64,000 bases of DNA from Cyanobacteriota bacterium SRBZ.bins.94.201705 (GTDB lineage: Bacteria; Cyanobacteriota; Cyanobacteriia; Cyanobacteriales; Cyanobacteriaceae). A program made the position numbers and the translations under genes. Under the pieces are notes generated by a model. The model did no database searches and was not told the origin of the DNA. It saw only the letters and a list, made by a program, of their open reading frames with translations. The stretch lies in contig JAUQQP010000046.1 of assembly GCA_030549855.1 (NCBI GenBank), positions 62,001 through 126,000 on the forward strand, read 5' to 3'. This document shows positions 19,441-28,284 of the stretch, in pieces (position 1 is the first letter of the stretch; every line of letters starts with the position of its first letter).

Positions 19441-21287
19441 AGTGACAAACACACACCAATAATCCAGAAGGGGAATAAACCACTCCAACAACAAGGTAGA
19501 TACCAATAAACCGGGGTTAGTAGATTGTAACAAGGGTTAACAGGGGTAACTGTAACTGTAAGTGAATTTCACAGGCAGACTGGTATAACAAGCCAACGTT
19601 ACAACGCCGGTATGACAACAAGAAACTACCTAGAAGGCAATCCACGGGGGTAGTGGCTTAAAACGCTGGTATCCTGGCATACACCGGCATCAAAGTCAAT
19701 CAGTGGTTGTGGCTTTTTCCCCCATGACAGACGACTAACGGCAAAAGCAAACTAATATCACAAGACAATTCCTAGAAACAGAAACGACAACTAACTACAA
19801 TACAATCTTCTGAAAAGACTACTTTGACAAATGAAGGATTATTGAAAGACACTATCCATGGAGAATACAAATTCAAGGAGATAATAGTGGCAACGACAAA
19901 ATACAAGTTACATAACCATTCTCAAAGACAAATGCAATGACATACTGATGAGGGAAAATGCCAGTGGCAGATGGGAAAACCCACCAGGGGGAAGAGATTA
20001 TTCTGGCAACTGGCAACAACACCGGCAACAACCAACAGGAAGAAACAATCAAAAAAAAGGGAATAATTAACCTGTCAAATAGCCTTTAGCCACTACCGGG
20101 AAACACAATTAACCCATGACATAGGCATAACAATCAACCTCAGCGACTTTTAGCAAGAAGAAACTGGTGTCACGACAAGCCACCGGGAAGACAATTATAG
20201 TAACTAATGGCCAACACTACTGGCAACCAGTGTGACTACTGACAACCCCTGACAAACAATAGATAGACAATTACAACACTTCCGACTGACAACTATAGAC
20301 AGTCTGATGAATAAATGATAAACTAGCACCAAGAAACTGCTATGAGAATAGACGTCAATTGGCTAGCAGTCTGATAAGACAACACTAAGACGCCTACATG
20401 AAAACCCCTGTGGCTGACAACAGAAATAACCGAGACATTGATATGACAGTCAGTCTGTTGTGAGTGGTTGATGATAGAAACAAGTAGGAGACGTCTATGT
20501 ATACAACAAATCAACCCCCGGCAAAGAATATACTGGCATAACAGTTACTCCATCTGTGGGAGTTGGTGGAAACAAACAACTAAAAAGGGTAACAGTCAAT
20601 AGTTGTTAGTTATAGCCAAGACAACCAACTATAGACAGACATTATTGACATTGACAGGCGACTGACGGCAAAAGCCAACTAACACCATACCAATAGACAC
20701 CTCCATAACGGTTAGTGTTGGTAATCAGTAGCTAGTGAGGGTAATTAGCAGTGTGAGAAGTCATCTCCCAGGCAACAACGGAAGAGAATTATCATTAAAC
20801 CTCCACTCACTGGCTGCCGACTCTAAACACTAATGACAACTCAAGAAGAGTTATTAGCCTACTTCCCAGTAGCCGACAAGAGACACCAGTGACAAAGAAA
20901 ACGGTGGCTACCAGAAAATATCAATGGCAGGGGAAACAACTTATTGGCAAACCACCACTTTTCCATGAAAAAAACACCAGTGGCAGCCAGCATAAGAGGG
21001 AGAAATGGCAAGCTGTAGACAATGCCAAAAACCAATACAATCATAATGAGAAAACAAACACACAAAAGTAGCCAAAAAACAAGCATGCCAACCAACAAAC
21101 AACAGACAACCCCACTGATAAAAAACAAGCCAACAGACGTGGATAACAGGCAACAGTAGATGACTTAATAGGTAAACACATAGCCTGTAAGCAGAGACAA
21201 CAATTAACCCCAAATGGCTGCCTGCATTAGTAAACAGACAGTCAGAAAGCAGAGACAAACAGATAGACGGAGGGGATGACAATTTTT

Positions 21288-21720
21288 AATAGCTTAGGTA
21301 GAATTAGACTCCATCAAGCTACCCCCCATCTTATCCCATCTGTAAGACAATAAAGGGTTAGAAAGGCAATGGTTGAAGCCTCGACTACCAGACATAAAAA
21401 CAAACAAAAACAGATGTCTGCCAACAAACAGACAAGCCACCCCCGGGTAAGTAACAAGCCACAGAGGATAACCAAATCAGTAAACACATAGCCTGCAGAG
21501 GAAAACAAACACCTACGGGAAACAGACAACAACCAACCGCAGCCAGCTGACGCCTGCAAGCAAACGGGTAGCCGGAAGACGGAGTGGAAATTGTTAACAT
21601 TCTAGGGAGAATAAGACTCATAGTTAGCAACAATAGTCTTGATTTCCCATCGGCTGCAAGACAGTAATTCGAGAGTGAGAAAGACAATGGTTGAAGTCTT
21701 GACTCAACACCATAAACATA
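21288..21720 (+). pseudogene. Two tandem decayed copies of the aminopeptidase HEAT segment
   Basis: 21288-21400 and 21602-21720 each match about 110 bp of the M1 aminopeptidase gene near 27500-27620, in the HEAT-repeat coding part. Shared words include CAAGACA, AGTCTTGATTTCCCAT against AGTCTTAATTTCCCAT, GAAAGGCAATGGTTGAAGCC against GAAAGGCAATAGTTAAAGCC, and CTTGACTCAACA. The copies sit in larger tandem units that also share AGTAAACACATAGCCTG (21172, 21479; diverged at 21877) and AACAGATGTCTGCCAA (21410, 21795). Frames are broken by indels. Confidence 0.8.
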
Positions 21721-23456
21721 TTCCCCTATAATTCCCTTGGGAGTATTATCCCTCGCGGAAATAAGAGTTACCCTGTCAGGTGGATGACAGACAAAAACAG
21801 ATGTCTGCCAATAAACAGAAATAAACAGATAGGCAATAGGCTTAGGTGAAAGGCAAGGGAAGATACTCAAATTGAGTAAACAGATAGCCGGTGGGTGGGG
21901 GTAACAACCACTGATAAATGCCTGCAAATAAGTATATAGCCGCAAAGCCAAGACGACAACCAACGACAGATGCCTGGGTGTATTGGCGGCTTTGGCTGAG
22001 GCGACAAGGGGGTAGGGGTGACAACAAACTAGTATGATGGAGAAGGTGATGCCACTAACGGCTGATGGGGATAATAACGGAAATAAGTGAAATGGCAAGC
22101 AAACAACACTAGTAGGCAAGACAGACAAGACACGTCGTTGGCAGTAACCAGTGGCATGCTAATTTAGCATTTTTTTTGTTAGTCACACCGCGGCTTCTGC
22201 TGACAGATGCAGTTTTGAGTAAAGAAACAAAAACAAATTATCTGACATCTGAAAAAGCTATGCCACTGACGGGGAAAGCCAGTGTAGAAGTCGATGGGGA
22301 AATAGATAGAAGATACATATGGTTGGCAATGAGTGGCAGCAGTGACGCAAAAAGAGGCAAGCTTTTTAACAAAATACTGATACAGTGGGTGGGATAAAAA
22401 CCAATTTCTTGTAGCATACCACTGGAAATAAAAACCACCTTCATGGGGAAGCCAGTATAAAAACCCATTCTAAACAATACACCGCTTTGACAATCCACAT
22501 CATTCCGGCTATGATTACAGCTGACAACTCCAACAACCCCTTGGCAATTCTTTTTTCTCCGCAGCCAGTGTGTGTCGGGGGGTTGACAGACATCTCTAAC
22601 AACAAATACAAAAGGCTAACAAAATAATAGGCATATGAATAGCCGGTGACAGAAAGTGGTGACTTAAAAGCGGGAAAGTCAGATAAAGGTAATAAAATTA
22701 CTAACCCACCCCACTGGAAATAGCCAGTAAGAGAAAAAGACTAGTTGACTGACACAACAAATCAATCACCCAATAAGATGGCAAGACACACGGTTAACCA
22801 CAGACACTGGCATGACAGTCAGTCAGTATTCTATACCAGGGGTGACACCCATGACGACAGGCAACCACCGTGAAGGCAATTCCAGTAACCAGTAACAGAC
22901 ACTAATGGCAACCATTTAATTTTTGACAACGCACAAGTATAATTATAGGCCCCTTTTCACAAACAACAGACAGAGGATTACCACACTGTCGAATTGTAGC
23001 CATAGATGGTATATTCTGACAACTCTCCCTCCGACAAAACAAACCTAAGACACTGCCATTACAATCCACACCAGTCGCCAGTCTTATAGGGTAATATTAG
23101 CCCATGGAAAGGGGGTTGATAACAGGGACAACTAGAGTTAGTATGAAAATATGTGCCATGTGGGGTTAATAACAGAAGCAAGCGATACAATGGCATGACA
23201 TAAAAGTCTGTGCTATACATGGTTGTGGATAACAAAAAAACAAATAAGATGCTGGCAGGTGTGTGGAGGTTGGTGGAAAGAAACTACTGACAAAACACTG
23301 ACAAGAAAGTCAATGGTTGTGGTTTAGCTGTTGGCAAGACAACCACAAAAAACAAATATTATTAATGACTAACTGGCGGCAAAAGCAAACCAACCCAGAC
23401 AACAACAAACTAATCTTCGGATACTGGTATAGAAATATACTTCTCGGCTGACAAAT

Positions 23457-23985
23457 CTAGCCACTGGTATGCAGCGATAATCAACACTACTAGTCTGTGA
23501 TGAGAATGACTCATTCTGACAACCTACAAAAACCATCGACAGAAGATGCCATTGACAGGGTAAACACACAGTAGTCAGTCTTCTGCCACTGACAAAGCCT
23601 ACGAAGCAATCCACTGTCACGGCTGATAGATTCCACGCCAGTCGCAACCCCTCTACCGCCGCCACAATAGTCAACACCACTAGTCGGTGGGAATAAATTA
23701 TTTTGACAACCCACACACCAACACATTGGATGCTGGCGACAGGATAAAAACACCTCTGACTGGCAATAAATTTCCAAGACAGCCAACAAAACAAAGACAC
23801 TGCTGGAAATAAGTAGCAACTGAGACAAACTACAAAATAGTTGTCGCCAAACCCACTCTGCCTGCAGTAAGTGGGAGTAAAACTCGGCAATACAAGTTGC
23901 CTTGGTGACTGTAGTAATCAACAATCTGACAACCACTGAGACAAACGGGAAAAAGATACAAAACAGTTGTCGCAACCAACTATTA
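23457..23985. repeat. Degenerate direct repeats upstream of sqr
   Basis: Two related blocks begin near 23460 and 23658 (ATAATCAACACTACTAGTC / ATAGTCAACACCACTAGTC, then a run ending TTCTGACAACC / TTTTGACAACC), about 200 bp apart. A second pair, TACAAAATAGTTGTCGC near 23831 and TACAAAACAGTTGTCGC near 23957, is about 126 bp apart. No gene is visible. Confidence 0.6.
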
Positions 23986-24232
23986 GCTAGCCTGACAACC
24001 ACGATGGCTTATGGGGGATACAAGGCTGTCTGTTGTGACTAACAATAACTGATACCTGATGGAAATAGTAAACAAATACTGATGGCAGAGAAAACACACA
24101 AACCAACGGTGGTTGATAACAGGTTGTGGGGTAATCCTCTTTTTTCCCTCAACCGACTGGCAGATGACAAATTCTAATTCAACCCCCCTATGGTTGCAAC
24201 AACCCCCCACTGACAGCCATTATAACCTCCCT

Positions 24233-24299
24233 TGTACATCTAGTACACAACCATAACCTGCCCCTGACACTTGCTTAAAATATCATATAGTAATATAAT
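24233..24299 (+). promoter_or_regulatory. sqr promoter with upstream inverted repeat
   Basis: TTGCTT (24271-24276), a 17-bp spacer and TATAAT (24294-24299) form a near-consensus sigma-70 promoter 43 bp before the sqr start. An inverted repeat TGTAC-ATCTA-GTACA at 24233-24247 lies about 24 bp upstream of the -35 and could bind an activator or a sulfide-responsive regulator. The regulator is not identifiable from sequence. Confidence 0.6.
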
Positions 24300-24341
24300 C
24301 AAATGATAAGAAATGTTAAAAAGCTGAAAAGGAGAAAAACA

Positions 24342-25622
24342 ATGGAAAATATCATCTATAGCCATCAAATAGTAATAGTAGGTGGTGGTAGCGGCGGGAT
24401 TACAACAGCTGCCCAACTGTTAAGAAAAGATAAGAATTTAGACATTGCTATAATAGAACCCTCAGAAAAGCACTATTATCAACCAGGATGGACACTAATG
24501 AGTGGCGGGTTGATGAAACCCGAAGAGATGGTAAAAGACAAAAAAGACGTAATCCCCAAGGGGGTAAACTGGATTAAAGACTATGCTGTATCCTTCGACA
24601 CCGATAAGAATCTCATTATCACCGCCTCGGGCATAGGGGTACAATATCAGTATCTCATTCTCTGTCCAGGAATTCAACTGGATTTACACCTAATAAAAGG
24701 GTTAAAGGAAACCCTGGGCAAAAATGGTGTTACTAGTAATTATGCCGGCTTAGGCGCCTATAGTTGGGAGTTGATTAAAAACTTTAAGGGGGGTAATGCT
24801 ATTTTCACCTATCCCGCCACTCCCATCAAGTGTGGTGGTGCTGCCCAAAAAGTCATGTATATGGCAGATGATGTATTCAAGAGTAAAAGTGGCGTCGGCG
24901 TAAACACCAAAGTAATGTTCTGTACCGCAGGAACTAAACTCTTTGCAGTACCAGCCTACTCTAAAGCCCTAGAAGAGATTGTAGAAAGAAGGGGCATTGA
25001 AGTCAAGTATCAACATAACCTCAAGGAAATTAAGCCGGAAACCAGAGAAGCAATATTTGACGTCACCACCCCCGAAGGTGTCAAAGAGGTAAGCATTAAA
25101 TATGACTTACTACACGTAGCACCCCCCATGAGTGCCCCCGATTTTATCAAAAAAAGTCCCTTTGCGCAACAAAATGGCGACGGTGGCGGCTGGATAGATG
25201 TAGATCAATACACTTTACAACATAAACGTTACGCGAATGTTTTCGGGTTGGGAGACGCCACCTCCCTCCCCACTTCCAAAACTGCAGCGGCGGTGCGCGC
25301 CCAAGTCCCAGTTGTGGTAGAAAATTTATTAGCGTTAATGAAAGGCAAACCCCTCACTGCCCGTTATGACGGTTATACCTGTTGTCCTATTATAACGGGC
25401 TACAACTCTGCTATCTTCGCTGAATTCGACTACGAGAATATTCCTATTTCCTCTTTCTTTATTGACCCCACTAAGGAACGTTATAGCATGTTTTTGGTCA
25501 AACGTTATCTCCTCCCCTGGTTATACTGGAATCGCATGCTAAAAGGAAAACCCCTTGAAACCGAGATGTACAAGAAACTGGGATTGCGTCAGTGGCGACA
25601 AAAGGCACCATCTTTTGCATAA
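24342..25622 (+). CDS. sqr: Sulfide:quinone oxidoreductase, type II
   Basis: 426 aa FAD-dependent disulfide oxidoreductase. It has an N-terminal dinucleotide fold VIVGGGSGGI (11-20), the segment YYQPGWTLMSGG typical of SQR, and a second FAD contact VFGLGDATSLPTSKTAAA (from residue 300). Cys164 (IKCGGAAQK) and Cys347/348 (GYTCCP) are placed as the redox pair of type II (mitochondrial SQOR-like) enzymes. It oxidises sulfide and passes electrons to plastoquinone at the membrane, giving sulfide detoxification or electron input. AAGGAG lies 7 nt before ATG 24342; a longer frame from 24303 lacks similarity. It has its own promoter and a terminator hairpin, so it is probably monocistronic. Confidence 0.9.
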   Translation: MENIIYSHQIVIVGGGSGGITTAAQLLRKDKNLDIAIIEPSEKHYYQPGWTLMSGGLMKPEEMVKDKKDVIPKGVNWIKDYAVSFDTDKNLIITASGIGVQYQYLILCPGIQLDLHLIKGLKETLGKNGVTSNYAGLGAYSWELIKNFKGGNAIFTYPATPIKCGGAAQKVMYMADDVFKSKSGVGVNTKVMFCTAGTKLFAVPAYSKALEEIVERRGIEVKYQHNLKEIKPETREAIFDVTTPEGVKEVSIKYDLLHVAPPMSAPDFIKKSPFAQQNGDGGGWIDVDQYTLQHKRYANVFGLGDATSLPTSKTAAAVRAQVPVVVENLLALMKGKPLTARYDGYTCCPIITGYNSAIFAEFDYENIPISSFFIDPTKERYSMFLVKRYLLPWLYWNRMLKGKPLETEMYKKLGLRQWRQKAPSFA

Positions 25623-25642
25623 CGGAGGCCATCAGTTATACT

Positions 25643-25680
25643 AGAGGAAATCCATCATACCAAGTGGGTTTCCTCTCTTT
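25643..25680 (+). terminator. Terminator hairpin after sqr
   Basis: AGAGGAAATCC (25643-25653) pairs with GGGTTTCCTCT (25666-25676) and is followed by CTTT. It lies between the sqr stop and the ATG of the aminopeptidase gene, touching the latter, so it can also act as a leader structure over that start. Confidence 0.65.
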
Positions 25681-28284
25681 ATGAATTACTCTTTATACCC
25701 CGATGCCGACGACAAGAGGAATTTTGAGTTACCCGGTAGTAAGCCTCATTATAACCCAGACCTCTACGGCAAGGTACAACACATTTCCCTTCATTTAGAC
25801 TTAGACATCCCCCGTCAGAGTCTAAGCGGCATCTGTCACATTACCCTCACCCCCATCCGCCATTTCACCCATCTAACCCTTGATGCTGTCGACTTACACA
25901 TCCAATCAGTATTTGTAGATAATGTTAGTCATCCCTTTGACTACGACGGCAAAACCCTCACCCTCCACCTTCCTTCCCCCCCATCCCTCTCCCAAGACTT
26001 AACCATTACCATCTCCTATCATAAGGAAAAACCACAACGGGGGATTTATTTTATCTCTCCTGATGAATATTATCCCCATAAACCTACTCAGGTTTGGACT
26101 CAGGGGGAAGATGAAGATTCCCGTTATTGGTTTCCCTGTTTTGATTTCCCTGGACAATTAGCTACCTCCGAAATTATAGTACAAGTCCCCCCCGATTATA
26201 TTGCTATCTCCAATGGCGAGTTGATCAAAACAGAAGAAAAAGACGGCAAAACTGTCTACCACTGGCTACAACCACAACCTCATCCCCCATACCTAATAGC
26301 TTTAGCTGTAGGGAAATTTGCCATAATTGAAGAACAATGGCAGGATATTCCCGTGGTTTATTATGTGGAAAAAGGCAGGGAGAAGCAAGCAAAAATAAGT
26401 CTTGGAAAAACTCCCAGGATGATTCAATTCTTCAGTGAGAGATATGGCTACCCCTATCCCTACGAAAAATATGCCCAAACATGTGTAGAAGACTTCATAT
26501 TCGGAGGTATGGAAAATACCTCTGCTACCATTCTAACAGCCCGTTGTCTTCTGGATGAAAAAGCCTCCCTTGATGATCGTAACACGGAAACTCTCGTTGC
26601 CCACGAATTGGCCCATCAGTGGTTTGGCAACCTAGTAGCCATCAAACACTGGAGTCATGCCTGGATAAAAGAAGGCGCCGCTTCCTATGCAGAAGTATTA
26701 TGGATAGAACACGAATACGGGCAACAGGAAGGGTTATACTATCTATTCCAACAGGCGGCTAGCTACCTAGAAGAAGACTCCTCCCGTTACCGTCGTCCCA
26801 TTGTAACAAATGTTTACCGTGAGGCTATTGAATTATATGACCGTCATCTTTACGAAAAAGGCTCTTGTGTTTATCATATGATTAGGGGAATTTTGGGGGA
26901 GGAATTATTCACTAAGTTTCTCCATACTTTTGTCAACGATAACGCCTATAAGACTGTAGAAACAGTGGATTTGTTAAGGGCAATAGAAAAAGCTACTGGT
27001 TATAATTTAGCACCTCTGTTTGAACAATACGTCTTCCGCGGAGGGCACCCTGACTTTAAAATTACCTACCATTGGGACAATGATACCAATATTGCCTCTG
27101 TCACCGTTAAACAAAAGCAGGCTAGGGAAGAAAACGGTAAGCCTCTCCACTTGTTTTCTCTCAAAATCCCCCTGGCTTTCGGTTATATCCAACCAGACAA
27201 TAAACCTCAATTAAAAACCTTTATTTTAAAACTGGAAAAACCTGAACAAACCTTCTACTTCTCCCTAGATAAAAAGCCAGACTTTATCTCCTTTGATGTG
27301 GGCAACTACCACCTCAAAACCGTAGAATTGGATTATGGTTTTGCCCAATTGAAGGCACAACTGTTATATGATCCTGATATAATATCTCGTATCTATGCGG
27401 CGAGGGCCATCGGCAAAAAAAACAACATAGAGGCTGTAAACACCCTTAAAGAGGCATTGGCAAAAGAGACATTTTGGGGAGTTAAAGTAGAAATCATTGA
27501 CAGCCTAGGCAAAATCAGACTCAATCAGGCAACAACAGTCTTAATTTCCCATATGCAAGACAATAATCCCAGAGTAAGAAAGGCAATAGTTAAAGCCTTG
27601 ACTCAACATAAGAACATCTCTAGCTATAATACCCTCAAGAATATTATTGTTCAGGGAGATGAAAGTTATTTTGTAGAGGCAGAGGCTATTAGTGGCATTG
27701 GGAAAATTGTCGCCACTGGCAGTCTACAAGACAAACAAGAAGAAGTTATTTCCCTTCTCCAAAGCATTCTCATAGAAAGAGACAGTTGGAATGAAATCAT
27801 ACGTAGTGCGGCTGTCAGGGGATTAAGTTATCTCAACACCAATCCCAAAGCCGCTGACATTATTAGTCAATACACCAGCCTCGGCATCCCCCAACCCCTA
27901 CGTCAGACAGCCATCCGTTGTCTTGGAGAAGTAGCCACTGCCCAAACCCCTGATAAAATTACTTCTATTCTCGACACCCTAGAGTCTATTCTCCCAGAAA
28001 CCTTCTTTTTTACCCAGATGTCCCTTATAGATGCCTTGGGTAAAATAGAACATCCAAAAGCTGTGTCTATGTTAACAGATTTACTAGCCAATGCTACTGA
28101 CGGCAGGGTTAGACGTCACGGAGAAGAAACTCTCCTTCGTCTGCAGGAAAAACTGGGTAAGGATAAGACTCTTCGTCAACTACAAGAGGAAGTGGAAAAG
28201 CTTAAACAGGAGAATCAGGAATTACAAAGTCGTCTTGCATTACTAGAAACGAAAAATAAACAAGCCTCAATGCCGGTAACATGA
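25681..28284 (+). CDS. M1 family aminopeptidase with C-terminal HEAT repeats
   Basis: 867 aa zinc peptidase. FGGMENTSAT (exopeptidase GxMEN motif, about 276-285) and HELAHQWFGN (His308, Glu309, His312) with the third ligand in KEGAASYAE give a complete active site. Residues about 575-825 are HEAT-like helical repeats (SLGKIRLNQATTVLISHM, ALGKIEHPKAVSMLTDLL). The end is a coiled coil (about 830-860: LRQLQEEVEKLKQENQEL). Cytosolic, as no signal peptide is seen. It probably trims peptides; the HEAT region may dock a partner. The ATG is next to a terminator hairpin with no clear ribosome site. Its stop overlaps the next start (ATGA). Fragments of its HEAT part are found, decayed, at 21.3-21.7 kb. 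Confidence 0.88.
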   Translation: MNYSLYPDADDKRNFELPGSKPHYNPDLYGKVQHISLHLDLDIPRQSLSGICHITLTPIRHFTHLTLDAVDLHIQSVFVDNVSHPFDYDGKTLTLHLPSPPSLSQDLTITISYHKEKPQRGIYFISPDEYYPHKPTQVWTQGEDEDSRYWFPCFDFPGQLATSEIIVQVPPDYIAISNGELIKTEEKDGKTVYHWLQPQPHPPYLIALAVGKFAIIEEQWQDIPVVYYVEKGREKQAKISLGKTPRMIQFFSERYGYPYPYEKYAQTCVEDFIFGGMENTSATILTARCLLDEKASLDDRNTETLVAHELAHQWFGNLVAIKHWSHAWIKEGAASYAEVLWIEHEYGQQEGLYYLFQQAASYLEEDSSRYRRPIVTNVYREAIELYDRHLYEKGSCVYHMIRGILGEELFTKFLHTFVNDNAYKTVETVDLLRAIEKATGYNLAPLFEQYVFRGGHPDFKITYHWDNDTNIASVTVKQKQAREENGKPLHLFSLKIPLAFGYIQPDNKPQLKTFILKLEKPEQTFYFSLDKKPDFISFDVGNYHLKTVELDYGFAQLKAQLLYDPDIISRIYAARAIGKKNNIEAVNTLKEALAKETFWGVKVEIIDSLGKIRLNQATTVLISHMQDNNPRVRKAIVKALTQHKNISSYNTLKNIIVQGDESYFVEAEAISGIGKIVATGSLQDKQEEVISLLQSILIERDSWNEIIRSAAVRGLSYLNTNPKAADIISQYTSLGIPQPLRQTAIRCLGEVATAQTPDKITSILDTLESILPETFFFTQMSLIDALGKIEHPKAVSMLTDLLANATDGRVRRHGEETLLRLQEKLGKDKTLRQLQEEVEKLKQENQELQSRLALLETKNKQASMPVT

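Larger units (their letters stand above)
15612..24270. other. 8.7-kb gene-free spacer built of degenerate repeats
   Basis: No frame here looks like a real protein: reading frames are short, often antisense and Cys/Leu/Ser-rich. The plus strand is rich in A and C (words such as TGACAACC, GGCAACAAC, CAGTCAGT) over most of its length. Internally it is a patchwork of degenerate direct repeats. These include a roughly 165-bp family (15.97-16.86 kb), a T/C-rich block containing a broken cofH start (19065-19440), tandem 300-400-bp units with aminopeptidase fragments (about 21.06-22.1 kb), and pairs of repeats near 23.46-23.98 kb. A weak hairpin at 15661-15674 follows speB. The sqr promoter closes the region. 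Confidence 0.8.

Noticed and set aside
21385-22128. 247-aa open frame on the minus strand
   Set aside because: It lies across tandem spacer units and aminopeptidase-derived fragments, antisense to the parent orientation, with Leu/Cys/Ser/Pro-biased composition and no domain.
23369-24002. Overlapping 173-aa and 163-aa minus-strand frames
   Set aside because: Two frames of the same A/C-rich repeat DNA, both Cys/Val/Phe-rich; composition makes stops rare on this strand. No motif or ribosome site.
15612-24270. Degraded prophage or insertion-sequence cluster as origin of the 8.7-kb spacer
   Set aside because: No integrase, transposase, terminal inverted repeat or tRNA attachment site could be seen; traceable pieces derive from housekeeping genes in this window.
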